Below, in pieces: positions 46,321 through 54,838 of a stretch of 64,000 nt of DNA. A program made the translations under genes and the position numbers. Position 1 is the first letter of the stretch. Every line of letters starts with the position of its first letter. Origin of the DNA: Gemmatimonadota bacterium (GTDB taxonomy: Bacteria; Gemmatimonadota; Gemmatimonadetes; Gemmatimonadales; GWC2-71-9). The stretch covers positions 422,001-486,000 of the forward strand of contig JADJPD010000005.1 of assembly GCA_016713435.1 (NCBI GenBank). Reading direction: 5' to 3'. The notes under the pieces are model-generated. The model was not told the DNA's origin, made no database searches, and saw nothing but the letters and a program-made list of their open reading frames with translations.

Positions 46321-47555
46321 TCAGCCGCGGCGCCAGAGCCCCAGGGCAAGGCCCGCGTTGGCCGGGAGGGCCAGGGCGATGAGCTGGCCGTTCACCTGGT
46401 CGAAAGCGGGCAGCAGCTTGAGCAGGAGCCCGAGCAGCGACAGGGCCGCCACCAGCAGCCCCAGCCCGCGCGCCGCACGGGTGACGCCCGGCCGGTCTGC
46501 GCGGGCGAGGAGCAGCGCCACCCCCAGGGCCAGCGCCACGAGCGAGAACTGCAGCAGGTTCTCGTTGTGCCGCGCAACGGCGTGATCGGTGAAGGCCCAG
46601 AGCCCCGTCAGCACCACGCCCGCCACCCCCGCCACCAGCGCCCACACGATCCCCAGCGCGCGCGCGGGCCCCGCCCCGCAGCCGTGCCGAAGCCCCAGGC
46701 AAAGAGGCCGCCGAGTGCCACGCCCGCCAGGAGGTACCAGGGCAGCCAGGCGGGGGGCGCGTCGGGTACCGGATAGGCATCGCTCTCGTAGAGCGTGCGC
46801 TCGGCGCGCACCAGCGGCACCAGGGCCCCCGTGCTGTCGGGGACCCGGACCTCGCGGAGGTACTCGCGCAGCTTGAGCGGGAGGAACATCTCCTCCCACT
46901 GGGTGCGCGGGGCGTCGGCGTCCTCGCCGAGGGCCAGCATCAGGCCGGTGTAGAGCGCGGGATTGTGGGTGTTGAGCCGCTGGGTGTGGAACCGCCAGGT
47001 GCCCTCGGCCGGGCCCTGCGTCTGGGTCTTGAAGGCGCCGCCCAGGATGGAGTCCACCGCGTCCCGGACGCGGGTGGAGCAGTTGTCGCGGTAGTAATCG
47101 TAGCGGTAGAACTTGTTCTCCGGGCGTGCGTTCCACTCGAGGAAGTCGCGGAAGGCCACGCGCTGGGCGGGGGTCAGGTTGAGCTCCTGCTCCCACACCG
47201 AGCGGCCGGCGCGGCGATAGCTCGCCACCACGTCATTGGCATCGTACCCCGCCATCCAGTACAGCATCCGGCCCTGCAGGAACCGCAGCAGGAAGTTCTC
47301 CGAGCGGAAGGAGAACATGCCGTAGTTGTAGGCGACGGCCCGCCCTTGCCGCCCGTCCTCCACCACGATGGCGTTGTGGCCGAAGCGCTCCCACGAGGCG
47401 GCGCCGACTCCCATGGTGAGGACCGAGATGCGAAGCTCGCTCCCCGCCTCGGTGGCGGCGCGTGGATCCGCCTGGGCCCAGAGCAGGGCCGGCACCAGTG
47501 CCAACCCGGCAGCCGCGCGTCCCAGCACCGGCCAGAGCGGCGGGCGCCAGCTCAC
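46321..47555 (-). CDS. DUF4105 (Lnb-type) periplasmic/membrane protein (frameshifted)
   Basis: After repair about 411 residues. GTG 47555 overlaps the oxidoreductase stop. A signal peptide (GLALVPALLWAQ) is followed by a DUF4105 domain: SELRISVLTMGVGAASWERF, GHNAIVVEDGRQGRAVAYNY and NKFYRYDYYRDNCSTRVRDA. Here His and Cys in GHNA and DNCSTR correspond to the conserved putative catalytic pair of the Lnb N-terminal domain. The C-terminal part has about five transmembrane helices. The frame breaks near 46670-46685 (GGGG run): GLFAWGFGTA continues as GPARALGIVWALVAGVAGVV in the other frame and ends GLWRRG. One missing base explains it. Function is not established for the family. Confidence 0.83.
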
Positions 47556-48562
47556 AAGGCGACGTCCTTGCCTTCGGCCGCCGACTTGTAGATCGCGTCG
47601 AGGATGCGGTGGAGGGTCACCTGCTCCTGGTTGTCGAACGGCTTGGCCTCGCCGCGGATGACGGCCAGGAAGTGGGCCCACTCGGCGCGGTAGGAGGCGG
47701 TGAAGGGATTCTCGCGGGAGATGGAGCCGGTGGGTGCCACGTCGGTGGGCACGCCGTTCAGCTCCTTGAAGACGTGGAGCGGGTTGATGCCGGCCGTACC
47801 CTTGCTCCCCCGGACGCCGAGGCCGAAGCGTTCGCCGTCACCGACGTGGTGCCAGGTGATGTCCAGGAAGATCGACAGCCCGCCCTCGAAGATCACGAAG
47901 GCGCTCCCCGCCTGCTCCACCCCGCGCGCACCCTCGCTGCCGTGCAGGCTGGCACTCACCCGGAGCGGCGTCGGGTTGTTGCCGAGCCAGAGGCCCAGGT
48001 CTAGGATGGCCTGGCCCAGGTCCATCATGGCGCCACCGCCCGACTCGTCCCGCTTGAGGCGCCAGCCCAGGCTGGCCCGGCTGGGCCGGAAGACGTGCCA
48101 GCTGCCGCGGATGCTCTCCACCCGTCCCAGTTCCCCGCTCTGGATGAAGCTCCGGACGATCTGCACGTCGCTGCGGTAGCGGTGACTCATGCCCACCATG
48201 AGATGGCGCTGCTTCTTCTCGGCCAGCTTGAGCAGCCGCTGCACCCCCGGGGCCGTCATGGCCAGCGGGCGCTCCACCAGGACGTGCAGGCCCTTGGCCA
48301 GGGCGGCAGCCACGTGGGGCTCGTGCAGGTGATTGGGGGTGCAGATGGCCACGGCATCGAGCTGCTCGTAGTCGAGCAGCTCCTCGATGTCGCTGTAGGC
48401 GTCGGGCACCTGGAAGCGGTCGGCGAGGGCCTTGGCCTTGGGCATGTCCGTGTCGCAGATGCCCACCACCTGGACGCCCTTGAGCTTCCTGAGCACCGGC
48501 AAGTGGGCCACTTGGGTGATGGCACCCGCGCCGATGATCCCGACCCTGAGATTGTCCGGCAT
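47552..48562 (-). CDS. Gfo/Idh/MocA family NAD(P)-dependent oxidoreductase
   Basis: A 336-residue protein. The Rossmann loop is LRVGIIGAGAITQVAHLPVL. The family motif with the catalytic-type Lys/Glu-Pro position reads LHVLVERPLAM, where many members have E-K-P, so the Lys is replaced by Arg. Other segments are AICTPNHLHEPHVAAALAKG, GMSHRYRSDVQIVRSFI, GGGAMMDLGQAILDLGLWLG and SYRAEWAHFLAVIRGEAKPF. Substrates in this family are sugars or related polyols; none can be named. ATG 48562 is followed in the usual way by PDNLRVGIIGAG. Confidence 0.9.
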   Translation of the reverse strand: MPDNLRVGIIGAGAITQVAHLPVLRKLKGVQVVGICDTDMPKAKALADRFQVPDAYSDIEELLDYEQLDAVAICTPNHLHEPHVAAALAKGLHVLVERPLAMTAPGVQRLLKLAEKKQRHLMVGMSHRYRSDVQIVRSFIQSGELGRVESIRGSWHVFRPSRASLGWRLKRDESGGGAMMDLGQAILDLGLWLGNNPTPLRVSASLHGSEGARGVEQAGSAFVIFEGGLSIFLDITWHHVGDGERFGLGVRGSKGTAGINPLHVFKELNGVPTDVAPTGSISRENPFTASYRAEWAHFLAVIRGEAKPFDNQEQVTLHRILDAIYKSAAEGKDVAL

Positions 48563-48582
48563 CCTGTCTCCTTGGGGGCGCG

Positions 48583-49824
48583 TCAGTACGCGCGGCTGAT
48601 GGCGGTGCCCGGAAAGTATGCGGAGAGGATCGTCGGCGCATCCTGTCCCGCGCGCGCCCGGCCGAGTGCCCCCCACTGACAGAAGCCCACGCCATGCCCG
48701 GCCCCTTGCCCCTCGGCCACCAGCCGTGCGAGGCGGCCGCCGGTGCGCTCCTCGGTGAGCTCGAAGAGGGCGCTCCGCAGGGCCGCCTCGGTCACGGGCC
48801 GGAGCGCCTGGCGCACCGCCGGCCCCGTCACCTCAATGGCGCCCCGCCGGAGCGCGATGGTCACCCGCTGCACCCGGCCCGAGGCGGTCCGGGCGCTCAC
48901 CCGGACGCCCTCGACCGTCCCCGCCTCCTCGGCGCTGGTGCCGGTGAGCGCCGGGAGCGACCGCCCGAGGCTCATGGCAAGCTGCTCCCGGCTCCACTCC
49001 TCCCGCCAGCGGAAGCGGGGGGAGAGCCGGCACCAGGCCTGTCCGTCCGGCGCCAGGTCGGAGACCCCCTGCAGATAGGGGCGGTCGGCCGCCTGGAAGA
49101 CCTCCGTGCCGGTCACGGTGTGCCCAGCGCAGGTCGAGAAGAAGAAGGCGTCGATCGGGAGTCCCTGATAGGTCACGATGAGGCCGGCCGTGGACGTCAC
49201 CGCCGCGCGCGCCAGGGGATACTCGGCGCTTGCCCCGCCATACACCTGGTCCACGACGGTGGGCAGCACATCGAACCCCTCGGCCGCGCGCTTCCCGAGG
49301 TTCCGGATGGCGTAGGTGCGGGCGAGGATGGCCTGCGCCCGCAGGGCCTCGAAGTCGCTGGTGTCGCGCCGGCCCATCTCGGAGGCGACGACGCTGGCGA
49401 GGTAATCCTCGAACGGCACCCGGTTGACCGCGGTGAAGCCGGCCCGGCCCCGCGCCACCGTGAGGGTCCCGCGATACGGCCTGCCATTCACGGCCAGCGT
49501 GCCGTTGCCGCGGGCCCGCACGGTGAGGTTGCCGGCGGTGCTCAGCGAGTTGGGGGCCGACCAGGGCTGGCCCGCGCCGGCGGCGGCGACGAGGGCGCCG
49601 CTTTCGTCCTGGACCTCGAGGCCGCTGTCTCCGGTCACCGACAGGCGGGGCGTCTCCACGGCCAGCCCCACCCGGATCTCCGGGCCCAGGGCGCCGGACG
49701 GCGCAGGCAGGAGGGTGGGCTCCGCCGGCGGCGCGCAGGTGGCCGTGGCCAGGAGCAGGCCGGCGCGCAGGATGCGCGCCCATCCGCGGGCGCCGCGCCG
49801 TCCGGGCAGGCGTCCGCTGCTCAC
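48583..49824 (-). CDS. SpoIID/LytB domain lipoprotein
   Basis: A 413-residue protein with a lipoprotein-like N-terminus (ARILRAGLLLATATCAPPAE). The SpoIID domain (amidase-enhancer LytB/lytic transglycosylase type) is marked by VPFEDYLASVVASEMGRR with the catalytic-type Glu, AQAILARTYAIRNLG, YGGASAEYPLARAAVTSTAG, LPIDAFFFSTCAGHTVTGTE and GAGHGVGFCQWGALGRARAG near the C-terminus. In sporulators SpoIID cleaves glycan strands stripped of stem peptides. In this non-sporulating context an envelope-remodelling role is inferred. Its ATG overlaps the YajQ stop. Confidence 0.9.
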   Translation of the reverse strand: MSSGRLPGRRGARGWARILRAGLLLATATCAPPAEPTLLPAPSGALGPEIRVGLAVETPRLSVTGDSGLEVQDESGALVAAAGAGQPWSAPNSLSTAGNLTVRARGNGTLAVNGRPYRGTLTVARGRAGFTAVNRVPFEDYLASVVASEMGRRDTSDFEALRAQAILARTYAIRNLGKRAAEGFDVLPTVVDQVYGGASAEYPLARAAVTSTAGLIVTYQGLPIDAFFFSTCAGHTVTGTEVFQAADRPYLQGVSDLAPDGQAWCRLSPRFRWREEWSREQLAMSLGRSLPALTGTSAEEAGTVEGVRVSARTASGRVQRVTIALRRGAIEVTGPAVRQALRPVTEAALRSALFELTEERTGGRLARLVAEGQGAGHGVGFCQWGALGRARAGQDAPTILSAYFPGTAISRAY

Positions 49825-50324
49825 CCGCGGTAGTTGCCGAACTTGAGTTCGCAGCCGAAGTCCTGCGTCCGCAGGAACCCCATGACGGCCTGCAGGTCGT
49901 CCCGGGAGGGGCCGGAAACCCGAACCTCGTCCCCCTGTATCTGGGCCTGCACCTTCTTGAAGCCCTGCTCCTTGATGGCCTTGGTGATCTTCTTGGCCGC
50001 GTCCGACGGGATGCCCTGGGTCAGCCCCACGGTCCGCCGGACGGTGGTGCCGGCGCCATGAATGAGGTCCCCGATGTTCAGGTTCTTCACCGGCACGTTG
50101 CGCTTGATGAGCCGGCCCCGCAGCACGTCGAGGAGCTGCTCCATGCGGAACTCATCGTCCGCCTCGAGACGGATCTCGGTCTTGGCGCGGTCGAACTCGA
50201 TGGTGCAGTTCGTGCCCTTGAAGTCGTAGCGCTGGGCGATCTCCTTGACCGCCTGGTTCACCGCGTTGTCGACCTCCTGGAGGTCGGCGCCGGTGGAGAT
50301 ATCGAACGAAGGATTGCTGGCCAT
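49821..50324 (-). CDS. yajQ: YajQ family nucleotide-binding protein
   Basis: A 167-residue UPF0234/YajQ protein. Motifs are PSFDISTGADLQEVDNAVNQ, QRYDFKGTNCTIEFDR and QGIPSDAAKKITKAIKEQGF, ending TQDFGCELKFGNYRG. Some members bind cyclic di-GMP and act as effectors. The presence of an HD-GYP protein nearby is compatible with that, but no direct link is visible. The 125 bases to the divergent gene at 50450 hold the presumed promoters; I saw no strong consensus there. Confidence 0.92.
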   Translation of the reverse strand: MASNPSFDISTGADLQEVDNAVNQAVKEIAQRYDFKGTNCTIEFDRAKTEIRLEADDEFRMEQLLDVLRGRLIKRNVPVKNLNIGDLIHGAGTTVRRTVGLTQGIPSDAAKKITKAIKEQGFKKVQAQIQGDEVRVSGPSRDDLQAVMGFLRTQDFGCELKFGNYRG

Positions 50325-50449
50325 GTCCGTTTCGGCGACAAGGGATAAGTGCCTGCCCTGCTTGGAGTTTGAATCTAAGCCACCCTCAAGTTTCCGGTAC
50401 CGTCCGCCGATGCTCGCAGGAGTGCCCCCACTCCCGCAAGGATGGCTCC

Positions 50450-50917
50450 ATGAACAACCGGATCAAGCACGTGCTCAAGGACTGGCATCCCGAGGGGCTG
50501 CCCCAGGGGATCCCGGGGCCGGACCCGGTGATGCAGACCGAGCGGCACCCGGAGCTCGAGGCGCCGGCGCACGAGGCGGATCCGGTCGAGGTGCGCCCGC
50601 CCCGCGGCCCCTACCCGATGCCTCGCGGGATCAACATGCTGATGCCGGTGGAGCTCTGCATCAACCGCAGCCTGATGATCTCGCTCCTCTCGGCGAGCAT
50701 CGCCGAGATGCTGCGGCACAAGAAGGCGGGCGCGGGCGGACTCTCGCCGCGCGAGGAAGCGGAGCTCGATGCCGCGCTGCAGCAGCAGCTGGCTTTCCGC
50801 AGCTGGGTCAAGGACCATCCGATGAGCTACATCTCGATGGCGCTCTACCCCGTCACCGACAGCGACCCGGCCGACGAGCTCGACGACCTGGACGACCTCG
50901 ACTTGCCGGGGGCTTGA
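50450..50917 (+). CDS. Hypothetical soluble protein with acidic tail
   Basis: A 155-residue protein without recognised domains. It begins MNNRIKHVLKDWHPEGLPQG and is Pro/Glu-rich for the first 60 residues. The middle part is helical with MLMPVELCINRSLMISLLSA and SIAEMLRHKKAGAGGLSPRE, then FRSWVKDHPMSYISMALYPV. The end is acidic (DELDDLDDLDLPGA). No signal peptide or membrane helix is evident. ATG 50450 is preferred because it is the first start after the divergent region. Its stop codon overlaps the -35 element of the downstream metY leader promoter. Confidence 0.6.
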   Translation: MNNRIKHVLKDWHPEGLPQGIPGPDPVMQTERHPELEAPAHEADPVEVRPPRGPYPMPRGINMLMPVELCINRSLMISLLSASIAEMLRHKKAGAGGLSPREEAELDAALQQQLAFRSWVKDHPMSYISMALYPVTDSDPADELDDLDDLDLPGA

Positions 50918-50942
50918 CGGATCGGGGGCCGATTCGTATTGT
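50914..50942 (+). promoter_or_regulatory. Sigma-70-type promoter of the metY leader
   Basis: TTGACG (50914-50919) and TATTGT (50937-50942) are spaced by exactly 17 bases. Transcription should begin near 50949-50951, directly at the base of the structured leader (first stem arm at 50953). The -35 element overlaps the stop codon of the upstream gene. Confidence 0.75.
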
Positions 50943-50948
50943 GGCAGT

Positions 50949-51034
50949 GCAGCACGGCGGATGGATTTAGGGCCACTTGCTACCGCCCGGGGCCATGGAG
51001 CCCCGAACCAAAGAGCTAAAGAGCCGTGGGACCT
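50949..51034 (+). ncRNA. Structured leader RNA upstream of metY, possible riboswitch of unassigned class
   Basis: CACGGC (50953-50958) pairs with GCCGTG (51023-51028), closing a 64-base interior. Inside, TTTAG (50966-50970) is complementary to CTAAA (51016-51020). CGGGGC/GCCCCG (50988-50993 with 51000-51005) forms a 6-bp hairpin with a CATGGA loop. Unpaired, apparently specific segments include GGCCACTTGCTACCGC and GAACCAAAGAG. A terminator follows 8 bases later. This promoter-aptamer-terminator layout before a methionine gene suggests a transcriptional riboswitch, most naturally for SAM, SAH or a sulfur amino acid. I could not match it to the SAM-I, SAM-II or SAH consensus by eye. A local covariance search is needed for the class. 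Confidence 0.6.
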
Positions 51035-51036
51035 TA

Positions 51037-51064
51037 CCCCCGCGCTCGTGGCCGCGGGGGTTTT
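51037..51064 (+). terminator. First intrinsic terminator in the metY leader
   Basis: CCCCCGCG (51037-51044) pairs with CGCGGGGG (51053-51060) around an 8-base loop, followed at once by TTTTGTATTT. It lies between the leader RNA and the metY operon, so it must be bypassed for expression from the upstream promoter. Confidence 0.85.
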
Positions 51065-51106
51065 GTATTTGTGCCGCCGCGCGCTCCGAGGAGAAAGCTT
51101 CGACCC

Positions 51107-51205
51107 ATGAAGCGTCTTCCCGTGATGTGTCGCTGTCTGTGCAAGTGCACCCCCCGCGGGGTGGACTGTGCCAGCGCGCGTCCCGGTCAGGCGAATTCCA
51201 TGTAG
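51107..51205 (+). CDS. Cysteine-rich leader peptide (32 codons) upstream of metY
   Basis: A short ORF starting ATG 51107 encodes MKRLPVMCRCLCKCTPRGVD, then CASARPGQANSM, and stops at TAG 51203-51205. Cysteines at 8, 10, 12, 14 and 21 make a dense Cys-x-Cys-x-Cys-x-Cys stretch. GAGGAG (51088-51093) is upstream, though its spacing to the ATG (13 bases) is long; GTG 51122 or ATG 51125 are alternative starts that keep the cysteines. The ORF ends 26 bases before a perfect 13-bp hairpin and about 110 bases before metY. Ribosome stalling at Cys codons when cysteine is scarce could change downstream folding, as described for polycysteine leader ORFs in mycobacteria. The function here is inferred from position and codon content only. 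Confidence 0.45.
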   Translation: MKRLPVMCRCLCKCTPRGVDCASARPGQANSM

Positions 51206-51231
51206 CTCGCCCACGCACCGAACGACACCGA

Positions 51232-51265
51232 CGGCCCGGTTCACCCAACGTGAACCGGGCCGTTT
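51232..51265 (+). terminator. Second hairpin/attenuator before metY
   Basis: CGGCCCGGTTCAC (51232-51244) and GTGAACCGGGCCG (51250-51262) form a perfect 13-bp stem with loop CCAAC. Only TTT follows, so it may be a weak terminator or an attenuator hairpin. It lies between the cysteine-rich ORF and the metY start. Confidence 0.7.
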
Positions 51266-51313
51266 CGCATTCCGGCGACTCGCCCCCAACCCGTTGACCG
51301 TGAGGACACGACC

Positions 51314-52637
51314 ATGACGTACCATCCCGACACCCTCGCCATCCACGCCGGGCAGGTGGTGGACCCCGCCACCAACAGCCGCGCGGTCCCCATCTACGCC
51401 ACCACGAGCTACGTGTTCAACAGCACGGAGCACGCGGCCAACCTCTTCGGGCTCAAGGAATTCGGGAACATCTACACCCGGATCATGAACCCCACCACGG
51501 ACGTCTTCGAGAAGCGCGTCGCGGAACTCGAGGGCGGCGTGGCCGCGCTCGGCGTGGCGAGCGGCCAGGCGGCCGAGACCCTCACGATCCTCAACCTGGC
51601 GCGGGCCGGCGACAACATCGTCTCGTCGCAGACGCTCTACGGCGGGACGTACAATCTCTTTGCCTACACCCTTCCCAAGTGGGGGATCACCACGAAGTTC
51701 GTGGACATCCACGACCTGGCCAGCGTGCGTGCGGCCATCGATGACAAGACCCGCGCCCTATACGTGGAGACCATCGGCAACCCGCGGCTCGACGTGCCGG
51801 ACTTCGAGGCCCTCGCGGCCATCGCGCACGAGGCGGGGGTGCCGCTCGTGGTGGACAACACCTTCGGCGCCGCCACGCTGGCCCATCCGATCCGGCACGG
51901 GGCCGACATCGTCGTCCACTCGGCGACCAAGTGGATTGGCGGGCATGGCACCGCCATCGGCGGCGTGGTGGTGGACGCGGGCAAGTTCGACTGGGCGAGC
52001 CCCAAGGCCAAGGTGCGCTTCCCCGAGTTCTCCTCGCCCGACCCGTCGTACCACGGGCTGGTCTACACCGAGGCGTTCGGGAACCTGGCGTTCATCCTCA
52101 AGCTGCGGGTGCAGCTGCTACGCGACCTGGGCCCCGCCCTCTCGCCGTTCAACGCCTTCCTGTTCCTGCAGGGGCTGGAGACGCTGCCGCTGCGCATCAA
52201 GCGGCACGCCGACAACGCACTGGCCCTGGCCGAGTGGCTGCAGCGGGACCGGCGCGTGGAGTGGGTGTCGTATCCCGGCCTTGCCACACACCCCGAGCAT
52301 GCGAACGCGAAGAAATACCTGCAGGGCGGCTTCGGCGGGGTGCTCACCTTCGGCGTGAAGGGGCGGGCATGCGGCGGCACGCGCGGTGATCGACAAGGTC
52401 AAGCTGTTCTCGCTCCTCGCCAACGTGGGCGACGCCAAGTCGCTCATCATCCATCCGGCCTCCACCACGCACGAGCAGCTCACCGCCGAGCAGCAGCGGG
52501 CCACCGGCGTGGTGCCCGAGCTCATCCGCATCTCGGCCGGCCTCGAGGACGTGCGCGACCTCATCGCCGACCTCGACCAGGCGCTGGGTGAGGCGGGAGC
52601 GCCGGCGGCCGCGCGGGCCAAGGCAGGGGTCGCATGA
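51314..52637 (+). CDS. metY: O-acetylhomoserine aminocarboxypropyltransferase (sulfhydrylase; frameshifted)
   Basis: MetY uses O-acetylhomoserine and sulfide (or methanethiol) to form homocysteine or methionine; it is a PLP enzyme of the Cys/Met metabolism family. After repair it has about 440 residues. Motifs are DTLAIHAGQVVDPATNSRAV, YATTSYVFNSTEHAANLFGL, YTRIMNPTTDVFEKRVAELE and the PLP-Lys segment SATKWIGGHG (Lys in ATKW). The C-terminal LFSLLANVGDAKSLIIHPAS is in a shifted frame. One extra base near 52363-52368 (GGGGCGGG) explains it: VKG then HAAARAVIDKVKLF. The stop at 52637 overlaps the ATG of the kinase gene. The partner metX, which makes its substrate, is two genes downstream. Confidence 0.92.
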
Positions 52638-53675
52638 GCCCCCAGCCCATCGTGGTAAAGCTGGGCGGCGATGCGCTGGCGACGCCCGCCCGCATCGCGG
52701 CCCAGGCCCGGCGCCTCGCGCGCTGGGCGGCGGCGGGCCCCGTGGTGGCCGTGGCCAGCGCCCGGCGGGGCGTCACCGACCACCTGCTCGGTCTCGTCGC
52801 GGAGATCGAGGCGGTGATCGGCGACGAGGACGCCACCAGCGGCGCCCACCTCGAGGCCGACCGCGCCGTCGCCAGCGGCGAGGTGGTCTCCGCGGCGCTG
52901 CTGGCGCTGGCCCTCAACCGGCTGGGCTGGCACGCCGTGTCGCTCGACGCGCGCGAGGCCGGGATCCTGGCCCGCGGCCCGCGCGGCGACGGCCGCATCC
53001 GCCGCATCCAGGTCCAGAAGATCCGGCAGCTCTGCGAGAAGGGGATCATCCCGGTGGTCACCGGCTTCCAGGGCTGGCAGGACGGGCGCGTGGTGACGCT
53101 CGGCCGCGGCGGCTCGGACACCTCGGCCGTGGCGCTGGCGGATGCGCTGGGCGCCAGCAAGGTGGTGTTCGTGAAGGACGCGGCTGGGCTGCGCACCGCC
53201 GACCCGAAGCTGGTGCCCGACACGGAGGCGATCCCCGAGGCACCGCACGCCTTCCTCACGGCGCTCACCCGCGCGGGTGCCAAGGTGGTGCACGCCCACG
53301 CCGCCGCACTGGCCGAGGCCGAGGGGCCTGCCGCTCGAATTCTGGACGCTCGACGGCGAGGCGCCCGCCAGCGTCGTGCGTCACGGGGTGCTCCCCACCG
53401 GGCCGCTCCTCGCCGCGGCGGCCAGCCCGGCGCACGGCGAGACCACGGACGTCACCGTCCTTGGCGTCCAGGCCGACGCCAGGTCGCGGGTGGGGGCGCG
53501 GCTCGAGCAGGAGCTGCGGGCGTCCGGCGTGAGCGAGCCGGCGCTCACAGAGCTGCCGGAGGGCCTCCGTGTCACCGTCCCGGCGGCGCTCGCCGGCGAG
53601 GCGCTGCGCATCGCGCACCGGGTGGCGGGACAGGCCGGGCGGCCGGCGGCGATTCCCGCCCGACTGGCCTCCTGA
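52634..53675 (+). CDS. Short aspartate kinase (frameshifted)
   Basis: Aspartate kinase makes aspartyl phosphate, the first step toward homoserine and methionine. After repair about 346 residues. The start PIVVKLGGDALATPARIA keeps the Lys of the usual KFGGTS motif but has LGGDA. Other motifs are EADRAVASGEVVSAALLALA, LGRGGSDTSAVALADALGAS and FVKDAAGLRTADPKLVPDTE. One ACT-like regulatory unit ends the protein (TDVTVLGVQADARSRVGARL). Typical enzymes are longer, about 400-450 residues with two ACT units. One extra G near 53320-53325 shifts the frame before LPLEFWTLDGEAPASVV. The short regulatory part suggests relaxed or different feedback control for a methionine-dedicated enzyme. Confidence 0.82.
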
Positions 53676-53739
53676 CGGCGTCGCCACTGATGCGTCCCTG
53701 CCCTGCCGTGCCGTCCGCCCCGTGCCGCGGGAGCGGCCG

Positions 53740-54765
53740 ATGACCGCCGTGACCAACCCCCATGGCACCACCGGCACCCTGCCGATCGGCGAGTTCCGTC
53801 CCGAGCGCGGCGGGCGCCTGCCGCACGCGGAGCTCCGCTACCGCGTCTTCGGCGACCTCGCGCTCGCCCGGGAACACGGGGCCATCCTGGTGTTCCATGC
53901 GCTCACGGGAAGCGCGGACATCGACAGCTGGTGGGAGCCGCTGATCGGGCCAGGGCGCGCGCTCGACACGCGCCGCCACCCGGTGATCGCCGCCAACCTG
54001 CTCGGGAGCTGCTACGGCTCCACTGGACCGGCCCCGGTCACGGACGGCTCGTTCCCGGTGCTCACCACCGCCGACCTGGCGCGCGCCCACATCCCCCTGC
54101 TGCAGCAACTCGGCGTCGAGCACCTGGCGCTGGTCACCGGGGGCTCACTCGGCGGGATGGTGGCGCTGCAGTGGGGCCTGGTGACGCCGGTGCCGGTGGG
54201 GCGGCTGGTGGTCTTCGCCGCGCCGGGCCGCACCATGCCGCAGGCCATCGCCTGGAATGCCGCCCAGCGGATGGCCATCGAGGCCGACCCAGCCTGGGCG
54301 GGCGGCCGCTACGCGCCGGGCCATGGGCCGACCGCGGGCCTCGCGGCGGCGCGTGCCATCGCGATGATCACCTACCGATCGCAGGTGGAGTTTGGCGAGC
54401 GCTTCGGCCGGCTGCAGACCCGGGTGCCGGGCCGGTTCGACATCGAGCACTACCTGCGCCGCCATGGCGACAAGCTGGTGGCGCGCTTCGACGCCCGCAC
54501 CTACGTGCAGCTGATGCACGCCATGGACCTGCACGACGTGGGGGAATACGCGCCCGCCGGGCGGACCACCGCGCGCCGCGTGGGCGAGGTGATCGGTGTC
54601 GGCATCGACACCGACATCCTCTACTTCCCGTCCGAGGTGCAGGAGTGGGTGATCGGCTATGCTGCGGGCGGGGCGCGGGCGCGCTACGAGGAGATCACCA
54701 CGCCGTACGGGCACGACGCCTTCCTGATCGAGTTCGACCAGGTGGAGCGGATCCTGCGCGGCTGA
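53740..54765 (+). CDS. metX: Homoserine O-acetyltransferase
   Basis: MetX acetylates (or succinylates) homoserine for MetY. The 341-residue alpha/beta-hydrolase has the nucleophile elbow VTGGSLGGMVALQWGL with the catalytic Ser, the segment ANLLGSCYGSTGP, and the Asp/His region near FPSEVQEWVIG and YGHDAFLIEFDQ. ATG 53740 is preceded by GGAGCGG; the 64 bases after the kinase stop carry no other gene. It completes the metY-aspartate kinase-metX operon. A strong terminator follows. Confidence 0.93.
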   Translation: MTAVTNPHGTTGTLPIGEFRPERGGRLPHAELRYRVFGDLALAREHGAILVFHALTGSADIDSWWEPLIGPGRALDTRRHPVIAANLLGSCYGSTGPAPVTDGSFPVLTTADLARAHIPLLQQLGVEHLALVTGGSLGGMVALQWGLVTPVPVGRLVVFAAPGRTMPQAIAWNAAQRMAIEADPAWAGGRYAPGHGPTAGLAAARAIAMITYRSQVEFGERFGRLQTRVPGRFDIEHYLRRHGDKLVARFDARTYVQLMHAMDLHDVGEYAPAGRTTARRVGEVIGVGIDTDILYFPSEVQEWVIGYAAGGARARYEEITTPYGHDAFLIEFDQVERILRG

Positions 54766-54787
54766 CCACCCGCGCCCCGCAAACGAC

Positions 54788-54816
54788 GCGGCCCTCCCGT
54801 GCTCCGGGAGGGCCGC
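54788..54816. terminator. Bidirectional intrinsic terminator between metX and the sigma factor gene
   Basis: GCGGCCCTCCCG (54788-54799) pairs with CGGGAGGGCCGC (54805-54816) over 12 bp with loop TGCTC. GTGTTT follows on the plus side and a mildly A-rich stretch precedes it, serving convergent genes. Confidence 0.8.
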
Positions 54817-54838
54817 AGTGTTTCCGGCGGCGGGCGGC

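Noticed and set aside
44156..46780. An 874-codon minus-strand frame opposite the HD-GYP gene
   Set aside because: Antisense shadow; its content mirrors the codons of the plus-strand GAF/HD-GYP protein and shows no family motif.
50949..51034. Direct assignment of the metY leader to SAM-I, SAM-II or SAH riboswitches
   Set aside because: The GGCAACC core of SAM-I and the P1-first pseudoknot layout of SAM-II are missing by eye; only the position and the GCTAAA segment are similar, so the class is left open.
50977..51297. A 106-codon frame through the metY leader
   Set aside because: It runs across both terminator hairpins and the structured RNA, has no family resemblance and no ribosome-binding site; the structures explain the region better.
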